Assembly (NCBI GenBank): GCA_963930775.1
Contig: OZ005704.1
Span: forward strand, 2,170,001 to 2,234,000
DNA from: Cliona cf. orientalis
Lineage: Eukaryota > Porifera > Demospongiae > Clionaida > Clionaidae
Reading direction: 5' to 3'
DNA length: 64,000 bases
Part shown: piece after piece, positions 37,796 to 49,900 of the stretch
Position numbering within the stretch: position 1 is the stretch's first letter
Layout of the letters: each line of letters starts with the position of its first letter
Translations under genes and position numbers: made by a program
Notes under the pieces: generated by a model
The model's database searches: none
Seen by the model: the letters and a program-made list of their open reading frames with translations, nothing else
Told to the model about the DNA's origin: nothing

Positions 37796-38264
37796 TATAG
37801 ACGGGTTGCCTTAATGTGATTCATGACATGAAAGTTCAAGCCACATGAACATGCGGCCATGATTAGGAAAATCAATACCATCAAGGCTTGTTGCTATGGC
37901 AATGAATGTTTTTTAAGGTAATGCTATTGACCCATGTAATCATCACACCAACTTTGAGACTTGTCTGATCTATTGCTGATTTTATAAAAATCCTAGAAGT
38001 GAGCAATTTTCCCATATGTTTGTATTGCGGTAGGGCACAATGTGCCCTACCGCAATACAAACATATGGGAAAATTGCTCACTTCTAAGATTTTTATAAAA
38101 TCAGCAATAGATCAGACAAGTCTCAAACTTCAGTGTGATGATTACATGGGTCAATAGCATTATCTAAAAAAAAAATCATTGCCATAACGACATATCTTGA
38201 GGGTACTGATTTTTCTAATTTATGACCTTGCCATGCTAATCATATTAAGGCAACCCGTCTATAG
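37796..38264. mobile_element. Nested palindromic element, about 470 bp
   Basis: The termini ATAGACGGGTTGCCTTAAT and ATTAAGGCAACCCGTCTAT are inverted. The inner 130 bp on each side of about 38038 are almost perfect reverse complements, meeting at GGGCACA/TGTGCCC. The insertion is absent from CACTA-like copy 1. TA at the borders suggests a Tc1/mariner-like foldback, but the class is uncertain. Confidence 0.85.
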
Positions 38265-39849
38265 GATAGTTCACTTTTTGCCCAGTGATCTGGGCTATAT
38301 CTAGTGAGAATGAGACCTATATGTTATGCAGCCAAAATGGAATTACTCATCGATGTGCTAATAGTGATCAGCTTCTCATAGATGATGAGCTATCTCTGGT
38401 ACACATTGAAGCAGGTGATGAAGAAGTATGGGCTATCAATGCTAACAATCGTATCTTCAAACGTCCAGTTAATGGCAGTGGAGAATGGAGCAGTGTTCCA
38501 GGAGAAATGAGATACATATCTGCATCAGGGACTGCACTTGTCTGGGGAATAGCTCCTAATGATAGTCTCTATGTGTGCAAAAAGCCATGCACAGGAGACT
38601 GGCAGTGTGTTGGAGGATCTTTCAAGCAGATTGATGGTGGTAACGACATTGTGATTGGTATTACTACTAGCAATACCTTAATTGCTATGAGCTTGCAGGG
38701 ACTGAGAGGTATACGAATTTTTGGGTGACATAAAGCAAAGAGTAAGGTTTAGAGATATTATGCTTTGTAAATGAAGTGAAGTGCATAAATCAAGGCCAAG
38801 CCTACTGTGCATTCCACCAAGTTTACCATAATAATTACTGTGATGCTTATTAAATTTTGTGATCGATGTGCATGATAACATTGGCAAAGTAGTACTGAAC
38901 CTACATGCAGCTGCTGAGGAGTAATTTTTGAAAGTGAATATCCTAAACTCACACTGCATGTGATGAGAGGTAGATCAACAATCACCTGTAGCTAAGCCAT
39001 GATCAGCTCAATACTTTACCTCTGTATGTAAATTTGGAGCTGTGACTCACAGCATCACAACTGATCCAATTGTGGGCATGCACCTAGGACCCTTCTACCA
39101 CTACATAAAATGAGTTTGAAGTTGGAGCATAATATTATGTAAAATTAATCATGATGTAATGGTGCTACAGGGTTAAAATTTATACACATGGTGTGGAGTT
39201 GGGGTTTTTGGTGGCTTCCATAGCAACGGCATCTTTATTTAATTTGTGCGCAAAGGTACAAAGGTCAAAGTGAGCACATGGTCAGAAGATTGTAGTATCC
39301 CTAACAGTGCTCTTGAGATAAGATCTGGCATTTATGACCGAACTATAAGCTAGATATAATGTTAGCTGGTATAATAAGTCTATCTAAGTGCCTTTCCTTT
39401 CGTATTTTAGGTGTTTATCAGGCTGCCATCTGGCTCTGAGAGTGAGACTGATGAGGGTTTCCAAGGATATTACCAGTGCTGTACCTACAGTTATAACTAG
39501 AGCTCATTAGAGCCCAAAACCCTCGGCGCGTTGTATGGCACTTGACTCACAAGCAGGCAAGAATACAATATTAGGCAATCGGGATGCAATGATTTCCTAG
39601 GTTAGCTTGAGTAGTAACTATTGCATAATTATTATGTATTTAATATTCCTGCTTTAACATCTTGATGACGTTAAAGGGGCGTGGCAGCAATTGTGTAGAG
39701 TATGTTATCTAATATTTATTTTCATATTTAATAATAATATTATGGAGTGATAACGGAAAAGCCTTTAGTTCAAAACAGAAATTGTATATTTTGTGAGTGA
39801 TTCAATAATTATTATGCAATGATGATGAAAAGTGTGATAATAATTAAAC

Positions 39850-40045
39850 TTGACCCCATCCCCAGTAACTTGTAATGGTGGGTGTGGTAAAAGGTCGTCA
39901 ATATACACATTGATGCCGGCACCTCAATCGCAGAGATGGAGTCTAAGATTGACTCTCTACTTCGAGTTTTGATGCTTCAATCACAGGAGATGAACTCGAC
40001 AGCACAGTACAGCTTCTGAAGTTCAGATTGGTCGTGGTTATAAAT
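39850..40045. repeat. Dispersed repeat, copy 2
   Basis: Diverged copy of 7304-7517, sharing AGAGATGGAGTCTAAGAT, GAGATGAACTCGACAGCAC and AGTACAGCTTC. It sits immediately downstream of the Helitron-like coding remnant, so it may belong to that element's tail. Confidence 0.75.
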
Positions 40046-40373
40046 ATGATGATAATGCCTTGTATACATGACATTGTAGAGTATAATGATCTTGTTATGA
40101 GCATCAAGTAATAAAAATGATGGAAGAGTAGGATAATAGGTAACACAGACTCACTATTGGTGTCATCAGTATCACTATTGAGGTCATTTGTGTTGCATTG
40201 TTCTACTAAACCACCAAATAGGTCTTCATCATTGGATAAAGCTTGTTCTAGCCACTGTTCATTGATGTCAATGTCTGCATACAATGGGTTGTTTTGTTTT
40301 AGCCACCTTAGTGCACACAAGACTTTCTCAGGAGATATGTAGTCATACATATAATGTCCTCTGTATGCCAATT

Positions 40374-40857
40374 CAGGGCCGCCGGAACCGGTCAGGCTGG
40401 TCAGGCCAAAACCGGACCACTTTTTTCAACGCTTAGTTGGGTAATGGTCGTTTATTTTATTTATCGCATGGTAAAGATCGTCAGATAATAAATCGCGCAG
40501 TGCAATCAGCACATCAACTCATCTTTGTATATTTTGGTCCTAGTTCAACAGTCTTTAAAGCTTAATATAAGTGGAGAGATTGTTTAGATCATGAGGCTGC
40601 CTTCTGCTATCAAAAATTCTCCTTTTCACTGAATCTTAATTGGGATTTGGGCCATACAATGAAGTCTAAATAGCTATTGACCGGTGAATGTGGTCTCAAA
40701 AGCCATCAGAAGCAATTTCTGATGTTGTAAATTACAAAATTTTCCTGGGGGAGCATGCCCCCAGACCCCCCTAGTTTTGCGTGCTTACGCACGCATTTGC
40801 TCCACGTTCTGACTTAAAGCTGGCCGGACCACATGTAAATTGCTTCCTCCGGGCCTG
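40374..40857. mobile_element. 484-bp hAT-like MITE inside the Helitron frame
   Basis: Ends CAGGGCC and GGCCTG are flanked by the exact 5-bp repeat CAATT (40369-40373, 40858-40862). The interior shares the motif TTTTCCTGGGGGAGCATGCC, followed by CCCAGACCCCCCTAG, with the element at 56793-57260. Confidence 0.85.
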
Positions 40858-41363
40858 CAATTTACGCTTCAGCTTGAGTGGGATTAGTTCAGTCTCTGAA
40901 GGCAAACGGGGAAGTACAGTACAGATAGTATCTACCTTTGATGGAACATTCACTGCTGGGCCATGTATGCACCTTTGTTTGCCAGAGGGCAGGGCAACCA
41001 TTTTCATAAAGGGAACACGCAAACATATCAATCGTAGTTCAAGCATGTTCAAGCCAGACAGTTGATGAGGTATTGGACATAGCTGTAATCCATTAGCTTT
41101 GGCTTGCAATGGCATGTTACCCCTTTTCAATGCTGCATCGCATGTTTTACAGATCCACTGTTTACCATCTAAGCTAATGTAGTTATGTTGAGTACTAAAA
41201 ACTTGCTCCAATAATTCATTGCTAGCTTTGGTATACTTACTTCTAGTACAAAGAATAACTGTTTGCTTATACATGAGGCGGTGACAGCATGTGCACACAA
41301 ACTCTGGACCTAGTTTCACCTTGGACTGAAAATTGGTAATATATTTCTCTATGGGAACAAGTG

Positions 41364-41760
41364 CCCTTCTTTTGGCTTTGCATGCTCGGTCCTGCTTTCG
41401 TCTTAGTGCAGTTTCTACCACAGTCTCTGATTCCCTCTTTTTGGCTTTACATGCTCGATCCTGCTGTCGTCTTTGTGCAGTTTCTACCACTGTTTCCAAT
41501 TCTCTCCTTTTGGCTTTACATGCTCGATCGTGCTCTCGTCTTTGTGCAGTTTCTACCTCTGTTTCAGATTCTCTTGTTTTGGCTTTACATGCTCGATCCT
41601 GCTGTTGTCTTTGCGCAGTTTCTACCACTGTTTCAGATTCTCTTGTTCTAGCTTTACATGCTCGATCCTGCTCTCGTCTTTGTACAGTTTCTACCACTGT
41701 TTCCGATTCTCTCCTTTTGGCTTTACATGCTCGATCCTGCTCTTGTCTATACAAAGTTTC
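41364..41760 (-). repeat. Coding minisatellite of 69-72-bp units
   Basis: Tandem units encode the charged REQDRACKAK-type repeat of the Helitron-like protein. In DNA the unit contains GGCTTTACATGCTCGATCC on the plus strand. Opposite-strand frames over the same bases are shadows. Confidence 0.9.
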
Positions 41761-42516
41761 ATCACTGGTTTCCAAGGCTCGCTTTTGTGCTTTTCTAGTG
41801 CTATCTTTCACTAGCCTCAACCCAATTTCGTCTGCTGATTCTGTTGCTCTCTGTTGTTGCATTGCTATCCTCTTGCTTTTCCTAGTGGAATAAACTGGGG
41901 GCTTTGTCTTAAATGAATGACCACATACACATACAGATTTTCTAATCGCTACCCTGGCACTACACTTTGGACACTGCTTGATTGGAGGCATGATTTGGTT
42001 TTTCAACAGACACTGAAACAAAATCAATAGAAGTACATTAACGTATTAGCTAGCTGCAATACAGACAAAAAAACTTACATAAATTGTTGAACCGCGTGGT
42101 AGATAACCAAGTAGCTAAGTAGAGGACGCGTCGTCACCAGAAAGGCCTCTGAAAATTGCGAGCTCGATAACGACACACACTTCGCTAGGCGAACCGTAGG
42201 AATAATCGGCACTAAAGGTGGTCTCGATCTTGTCCCCATGCATCAAGGCAGACCCCGCCCTCGTAACCCTCGCGCATGCGTATAATTATTAGGTCTATGC
42301 CGTATATAGCGCTAGTTCTATTTATACGTAAAGTTAAGCTGGCCAGTCGGTGAGAGAAGTCAAGAAGCTTTAGAATCAGCAAACAACGCCAAAACTTGCG
42401 AATAAAGCGTTTTCGGTGAAATCCACACAAATCATGCGTTTGGAACGCCATAAGAAACCTTATAACACCGCAAATTGGACTCGCAAATGAGGTATGTAGC
42501 AGCTAGCGTGGTAACA

Positions 42517-42546
42517 GACAGACAGACAGACAGACAGACAGACCGA
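42517..42546. repeat. (GACA)n microsatellite
   Basis: About seven GACA units, next to AACCCTCGCGCATGCGC and GAGGGTTA, which together look like the hairpin end of a dispersed element also seen near 58190. Confidence 0.85.
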
Positions 42547-42599
42547 CCAACTACCGTAACCCTCGCGCATGCGCCGAGGGTTAATGACACTTGTATGCC

Positions 42600-43780
42600 C
42601 TAAAATCGGGTTAAGGTCCTTGGAGGACTAAATTTAGTCCCAATTTCATTCAGCGTAGATACTGGCATGTACATTAAATTTTATCATCATTTCGGCCATT
42701 TTAATGCATTAATTAATTTTTGTTGTGTATGATAGATAGATATTTTAATGTCATGCGTAGAATAATGCATCCAGTCAGGATTTGGCCTATGTGACAAAAA
42801 TACAATAAGTATGGTAACAAATAAGGAATGGATAACAGTAATAACTATGGTAGTGTAGAAACAAAGATAAAATTTTTACTACGACACAACAAGTATTCAA
42901 TATTGAGATGTATAAGATATAATTAGCAGAATGGAAGAGAAGAGAGGGGAAGAGGTTAAAGAGCACAGATAGGATATTGGGGAGGGGGCATTTTTTATTT
43001 ATATAATTTTGTGTAGCATTTTTGGAATGAATGTCAATCTTTTTTTTTTGAATTTTGGCCATATGGTATACATATAGTATACCCAGTTAGATGATTGTAT
43101 AGGGACAAGATCATAGCTGTTATAAAGTACTTCACTGATAGCAACAGTAAAACAAAGATAAAGAATTTAAAGGGGAGACACCATGAAAATTAACAGACGG
43201 TCAAACCATAAATTACTAAATCAGTATGAGAGAATCAGGGGACAATGCCTAAAATACTTATTGAATTTTATTCACATAGTTTTTGTTTGTGTGTTTTGAA
43301 CAACCTATAGCTAAATGGTGGCTCTGATTGTGTATGAGATGATAGCAGAAAAGCATTAAAATTAATTTGCATGTAGCTAATAGGCAAATTTTATGCCAGG
43401 AGGCAGTTATGGTGTGTGATTGGGACATAGTATTTGTTTAAGTTGCATGCGATGAGGCAGGAGCCTTAAGTTTGTCCATAAAAGGGTTTAACATTTGAAT
43501 GGAGGGTGGTTGGCATGATGGCATGACTAATATTAAAGGGGGGCTTGCATGACGCTGGCATGGGACATGAAGCAGCGGTCACCGTGGTGACGAAGACAAG
43601 TACAGAGTAGGGGCACATAAAAATACCATGTATAGCTACTTAAATTTAAGCGGGTTGGCCTCTCATATTTCTTTTTTTTGTGCTAACATTTATTCTTATT
43701 TCCTTTTGTTTAGCCCATGTGTGTGTATGGAGACGTCAGGTGAGGAATTTTTAGAAACAGTGAAAAATCTACTGCATTGG
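42600..43780. other. Unassigned AT-rich stretch in the nested block
   Basis: No supportable gene. Short frames on both strands have low complexity and no recognisable motif. Confidence 0.5.
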
Positions 43781-43783
43781 CTT

Positions 43784-44108
43784 CTACCTCAGCAAGTTAC
43801 ATCTTTCCCTGTACATTCCGTAAACTGAGTCACTCACAGCTGCATGGTTGGGAGGCACACAGCTCCAGAATAAGCACTGCCTTATCTTTATCCGATATAG
43901 TGATTCAAAGTTTCCATTTATATCTATCATAGCTGTAAGCAGTACTTGCCTGTGACCGTTGAGTACTGGGCACTTTAACAGGAAGTGGGGTTCATTTCCA
44001 GACTCTAATTGGCATAATTGGCATATTTTCCCCGATACTGGTGGTTTTGGGGATTTGTATCTACCTAGTTTAACTTTCAGAGGTAAACATCCGCACTGTA
44101 GCTGAGTG
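43784..44108 (-). pseudogene. Non-LTR retrotransposon (LINE) C-terminal fragment
   Basis: Minus-strand frame reads LQCGCLPLKVKLGRYKSP, then a CCHC-type knuckle ICQLCQLESGNEPHFLLKCP, ending at a TAG (43784-43786). This CxxC...HxxxxC arrangement near the end is typical of LINE polyproteins in invertebrates. No reverse transcriptase domain is present upstream. It is a short 5'-truncated or degraded copy. Confidence 0.65.
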
Positions 44109-45299
44109 AGTATTCTTCACTTACTTAGGACTACCAAGTTTAGTATATCCTTCTGCAGCTGGATACGGTTTGAATTTTCTGTAGACTGAATCTAAATCTG
44201 CCTCCTGTCTCACTGTCAGGAGATGAGCCAATGGAAGGATACATGAAGTGATAACACCACCATGGACAGGTTGTGCTAAGGCATCCCAAAGCTCATCTAT
44301 CGGTAGTAGGCCTCCAAAATCTTTGATGTCAACTAGCATAGCTATATGATTCCCTTATATAATAATACATCAAAGTTTCTATCAATTGTATGTATTCCCT
44401 TACTTGCTTGTTTATATGTCAAAGTTTCTGCCCCACAAAAAAAAAATCATATTTAATATAGTAAATGAATTATACCAAAAACCCAAGTTTGATTCCAGTG
44501 GCAGAAGGGTCCATTTCTACTCTGGGTACCCACAATTGATACTTTGATTCATCCAGATCTGAATGCACACTCAGCTGTAGAAATAAGTACAACACTTCTA
44601 GCGACAGGTATTGCACTGAAACCACTGTGTAACTTTCCATTGTCGTCATTACTGCTCTGTATGCGAGGAAGCTGAGGAAAGTTAGAGACAGACACCGGGC
44701 AATTGTGATCACACAGTATGGGATTCATGGAATGCTGGAAGCTACAGAAATGCTAGAGGTTGGTGAGGGAATGAGATTTGACAATCAAAATCCAATGGTA
44801 AAATTAATTTTATTCAAAACACAGAGATTAGTCACATTGATATGCAGCTAGCTACACTGTATTAATAATGCTGCATCTATTTAGAGGTATTGGTATGCGT
44901 ACAAGCATTGTAGAAATGTGATAGGCTGATGCTTTTATATTATATCAATGATCCTATACCCTAAATATAGGTTGATGATCCTGTGTATGACACTATTGAT
45001 GATACTTTTACTGTGCCATTGGAATAAGACAAAAAGTCACCGTCCCATCGCGGACGAAAACCACTTACAGTTGCACGATCTTGCACTGATTTCAACTACC
45101 TTGATGATGATGCCAGCACTGAAAAGAACATTGCGTATTATGCATCAACATAATATGAAACAGCCACAAGTTTTAAAATTGAAGTCAATTCAGCTTACAG
45201 TCCAGGATCTGTGTTTGTTCATTATACACTGTACGGCACTCTCAATGTCATACAGAGAAGCCAGAGCTGCCCTACACTCTTTTACAAGGGATTGAGCTA

Positions 45300-46996
45300 A
45301 GGCCATTACTTCAGACTTGATACTAGTACTGTGACTGAATTATAGCTAGCCAATAGTTATAGCTAGTAGCATTAACACTAGTGTAATCTTTCGATTGAGT
45401 CGTATCATAATAATATTATATAGATTCTGCACATGCATGACTTTTGTGAGACGGACTATGGCCTGATACTCACATAAAGTATGAAGCAATTGTATAGAAG
45501 TTGAACTTACTCCTGAAATGAGGACACGTACCTTCTTTAATCAGGACAGACACTAGCATCCATGATCCCAGCTACGTACGTACATGTGTACATGTATATA
45601 TTACGATGTTGAATTATGTATGTCAAAAATGGAGATAATCCTTTTAATTAGGGCACATTACAAGGTAATAACATGTAATTATGTATGTTGATTAATTACC
45701 CCGCGCGCATGCGCAAGGGGTAAAGTAATCGGTCGCGTCGTTGTCGTCGTTGTTGTTGTCGTTAGCACAAAAATCGCCATATCTCGAAATATAGGCGTCT
45801 AAGCGACTCGTAATCACAAATTATGAATCAATCGAATTCGGCGAAAAACTGGCTTCAGTATGCGTCAAATCGAGGGATACGGTCCACGAGCGTCACAAAT
45901 AGTGCCTTTTTATTGGCCACCGTAGCCACGCCTATCGACAGTGCCCATCAATGCATATTCACTGTCAATTGTGCTTTCTGCTCATGCGCATAACTAAGTG
46001 GCCAAGCGTGTGACTGGTAAAGATCGTCGATGTTCTAAATAATGCTCTATAGTGACTGCCCTATGGAACCAATCATAATGTAAGATAGCCATACTACTAT
46101 TATTACAACAAAATTTAATATAGATAGAAATTCATATATTCCTAGTCTAGGGTACGTCCGGGTGCAGAGAGCACTTTTTCAAGTGTCACCAGAACCCACA
46201 GTACAACTATAAAGCAGCATTTCCATTATTTCTCTGAAGTTCACAAAATTATAGCCATGCACCGAAAGTAAATCTAAAGATTGCGCAATGTGCGCGCGGG
46301 GTATGTGCTTTACAGAGCTCTAGTTTGGTGATGCACTAGATTATATTATTAGCTATAATATCCTATGGCTACAGCAACTGCAAAATAATGTGTTTGCGAA
46401 AATCACTGGTATAGTGATAGTAGGCTAATACTTCATGTAAGAGTCACAATTAACCAGGCAAACTACATTGTAGTACATCCTTGAATTCGGTACCAACGGG
46501 CGTGACAGGAACCTGGCCGGAACTTCCTGAAAGGGCGCTGAATATCATTTGCATCTTATTAAAATTCCTTCATACTTTATATAGCATGTATAATTAGATT
46601 ACATTCTTGAGATCAATGTAGTGTAGTTAGGAAGTTTGAAGGGGGGGGGGGGGGTCGTTCATTGAATTAGAGTTTAATATCCTGAGTGACAGTTCTGGTT
46701 CCATAGAGGCTGCAGTCACTCTCGACGTGGCTGCTACGTGAGTGGGCGTGGTCACGCGCACATAATGTTTGCAGTGCTGCACACTGGTAGGCTTACTTTC
46801 CAGCGTGCAACACTGCGTTATCAATCTCACGATATTATGTGGTAGATTTTCGAATGTCAATTCCTTGATTAACACCAAATGCAGCAATTTATGACGTCTC
46901 GCCAGCAAGCTGAGTCAGCCCCACCCTTCCCACTTTTCGGATGCGCATGCGCAGCAACCTCCTAAGCCCTCGCTTGTCATCAAAATAGAAAACAAA
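45300..46996. other. Intergenic region with a foldback element
   Basis: No gene is seen. Sequence at 46325-46470 resembles the region after the kinase-less receptor tail near 34330-34420, but the orphan kinase exon found there is absent here. An element with TACCCCGCGCGCAT and GCGCGCGGGGTA ends occupies 45697-46303. Confidence 0.6.
45697..46303. mobile_element. Foldback element with CCCCGCGCGCAT ends
   Basis: The left end TACCCCGCGCGCATGCGC is inverted relative to the right end TGTGCGCGCGGGGTA. The left end is itself palindromic (GCGCATGCGC) and is followed by GTTGTCGTCG-like simple sequence. Family unknown. Confidence 0.65.
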
Positions 46997-49900
46997 ATGA
47001 TAGCTTTGTACAAGTTACTTTTTATGCTGTTATCATTCGTCCTTGCTCTACCAGTGTTAGCAATTTCGCTCCTTGGAAATTGGACAATGATCCCATCACC
47101 AGAGGGGAGGTCAATGGAGGCCATCACTCTCTCCTCTAACTACCTGTGGGGCATTGATAACAGGACTGGAGCGGAATTTACAAGTGAAAATAATAATGTT
47201 GTCTATTGTCGATGTCCATGCTATGATGCAGGGAGTTGGATAGACGCTGAAGGTATGCTGGATCAAGCGATTGATGCTAATGAAACTGAAGTGTGGGGTG
47301 TTAATGACCGTGGCCAAATTTTTAAACGCCCAATTGATGGCAGTAGTAGCTGGGTACAAATTACAGGGGGAAAGAATGCTGATTGTCGTGGAAAATGCTT
47401 CTCCATTGTATCAGTGTCAAACAATGGCTATGTTTGGGCTACATCCGTAGAGAACGAGTCCTATATCTTATGTGGCAGCCAAATGGGAAGATCTTGTGGT
47501 AACAATGATCGGACTCTCATTGATGCCGAGCTATCTGTGGTACACATTGAAGCAGGTGATGAAGAAGTATGGGCTGTTGATGTTAACAATCGTATCTTCA
47601 AGCGTCCAGTTGATGGCAGTGGAGAATGGAGCAGTGTTCCAGGAGAAATGAGATACATATCTGCATCAGGAAATGCACATGTTTGGGGAATAGCTCCTAA
47701 TAACAGCCTCTATGTGTGTATGAAGCCCTGCACAGGAGACTGGCAGTACGTTGGAGGATCTTTCAAGGAAATTGAAGGAGCTACTAACTCTGTAATAGGC
47801 GTGGTCACTAATGGCTCCCTCCTTTTTATGTCCCTGGAACAGAATCTGATGGAAGGTAATTATTGTATAAAGTGTGATAATAATAATATTGTGTGTAGCT
47901 ATTAAATTTAATCAATACCTTAGATTGTATTTCAGAGGAGGTACCAAATCATTATTATTCCATGTGACTTTTTTGCAGACCAATGTGCATCATTGCATTG
48001 ACATGCATTGAATTAAGCCAAAAGATTGTAGATCCCAAAGAAGATCTAACTCAAATGTTACAGTTTTGATTGCTGATCACAGTCATACCATTTTATAGGG
48101 TGGAGGGATCACTCTAGAAAACCACCATAGTATTATGGGAATTGAAGTGATGACACAGCATTTTGTCTCAGCACATGTTCGTGGGCGAATCATTGAATTA
48201 TAATACTTTATGTATGAGCTAACTGTTGATGTTGTAAGGACTATGTGAATTCAGTATTTCCTCATCTTATATTGTATATCTAGTGCATTATAGCTACAAT
48301 CAAATTTCCATCTCAGTCTTAATACTCATGAGGTGCTCCTAATGTGGTAGTACTTTGTTCAGTTGATAGATCTATATATCGTTCAAGTCATTGTACATGT
48401 ATGCATCATTGTTCTTAATTACTACATGTAGAAGGCAGTTCTACCTATTGTCCAATGATAATCAATAATATTATATTATTGATATCATCTACTCTTTCAC
48501 CAGTTACTCAGGGAGAGCCTGTGGCAATGGCAACTCTGAGTACTAATGATATCATAGGAATTATAGCTGGCGTGATTATCCTTATCCTGCTGCTGTTACT
48601 AATGACTGGCATAGTGCTAACTATTATCAGGTGAAATGATAGAAATGTTACCCTGAGATAGGCCTGGGCCAAATATTCCTTTAAGTTTGCCCATTATTCA
48701 AATAATTATTCTTCACTTATCTACCCCATTACTAGATTCAAGTATTATTCTTTAAAGAAGCTGACAAAATGCAAATGAAACATGAATAATGTACATGTAC
48801 ATTTTGGCCAACAAGAGCTGGATTACATACAAATTTTCTCTTGTAAGTTCTGAGGCTAAAGGAACTTTTAGCACTCCCAAAAGTGATCGATGACTAGTTG
48901 TCTAAATTGTTTGCTCAAGTGCTTCCTCCATTAAAAAATTGACCACAGACTCATGTCACATGACACAAGTTTTCTATTTTAAGCATACATTGTGTATGGA
49001 CACTACTTCCTTGAGCAGTTGAAAAGTCTATTATTCAACTTCTTCAAGAAGCTGCCTATTATTCAAAACATTATTCACGAATATTTGGCCCAGGCTTACC
49101 CTGAGAGCAATAATATATAAGTGAATAGTAGATGTATGAGAGTGACTGTTGAGTGTGTGTGTATGCATAATATACATGTGTTATTGTGTCAACATAGATA
49201 CGTTTCTCATCGTAAGAGAATGAAGATGCCAAATCCGTAAGTGTGCATTATAAGGCCACTCCAAATTACTTTCCTACTACAGTGTAGTCCACTTAATTCA
49301 AATCCGCTTAAGATGAATTTTCGTCTAATTCAAATTCTTTCAGATTCCCTACATAGAGCTAATATATAAATTTGAATTGGTCTTTTCCCTTAATTAAAAA
49401 AATTACAGCCAGCTTTAACATACAAAAGACTAGTACACATATTTATATAAATATAGAACATAGATCACATGGGGATCACTACAATCCTCCTTGAGATGTG
49501 AAACTATTAAGTGTCTATTACCTAAATCACTCTCAGAACAATTCTAAAGCTTCATATGTGGCTGAATGCTCCACTAATAAGCATTACAGGGTCTCAATAC
49601 AGTGGTTTATATGGATCTCTGTAATTCAAATTTTCGTTTAATTCAAATATTTTTCATGGATTTTGAGATTCAATTTAAGTGGACTACACTGTACCGTCCT
49701 CTAACCAGGAGCATAATATTATTATTATAAGTCAGATTTCTTTTAATTGTTCCACTCGAGCTTCCTAGAGTTCAAGTTTCTCTGGCAGGCAGTCACAATA
49801 TCAAATAACAAGCTGGTAAAAATCTGCTCAGTGAAGACCGACATCTCTCAGATAAAAAACAGAACAGGGAGTAATATCAATCACAAATGCTAGCATTGAT

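Larger units (their letters stand above)
35569..38287 (-). mobile_element. CACTGGGC-type CACTA-like element, copy 2 (2719 bp) in a receptor exon
   Basis: Ends CACTGGGCAAA and TTTGCCCAGTG, flanked by ATC (35566-35568, 38288-38290). The paralogous exon reads GGATACATCTGGGCTATATC without interruption. It is the reverse complement of copy 1 at 26195-28677 with the same 37-bp minisatellite, plus an extra nested palindromic insertion at 37796-38264. Confidence 0.92.
40150..41991 (-). pseudogene. Helitron replicase/helicase-like N-terminal coding remnant
   Basis: On the minus strand from the ATG at 41991: a CPKC...CVCGH zinc finger, then about seven imperfect 23-24-aa repeats of the type ETVVETAQRREQDRACKAK. 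A region follows with CTCCHRLMYK and CKTCDAAL Cys pairs, then LELRLICLRVPFMKM and VNVPSKVDTICTVLPR. This arrangement is typical of the segment upstream of the Rep domain in animal Helitron proteins. A 484-bp MITE interrupts the frame. Removing it with one CAATT copy joins KLKRKL to AYRGHYMYDYISPEKVL in frame. Coding ends near 40150 without Rep or helicase domains, so this is a fragment. Confidence 0.75.
35128..45298 (+). pseudogene. Tectonin receptor pseudogene with several insertions
   Basis: The propeller exon 35128-35568 (signal peptide MTALYKLLLSMLLSLVV) is cut by a 2.7-kb CACTA-like element and resumes at 38291-38708. The two halves join in frame (859 nt, phase 1). The following intron matches that of the 28863 copy until about 39063, where a block of about 5.5 kb with Helitron and LINE remains begins. 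Receptor sequence resumes near 44534 with stem exon 44557-44607. The transmembrane exon has lost its 5' half (44634-44796 remains, reading KLRKVRDRHR). The tail exon from 44971 has an in-frame TAA at 45025-45027. It is clearly non-functional as assembled. Confidence 0.88.

Noticed and set aside
41333..41893. 186-codon plus-strand frame with a repeated LHARSC pattern
   Set aside because: It is the antisense shadow of the coding minisatellite in the Helitron-like minus-strand frame, which has recognisable zinc-finger motifs.
44121..44339. 72-codon minus-strand frame beside the LINE fragment
   Set aside because: No recognisable motif, no continuity with the LINE frame and no splice support, so it was not annotated as a gene.
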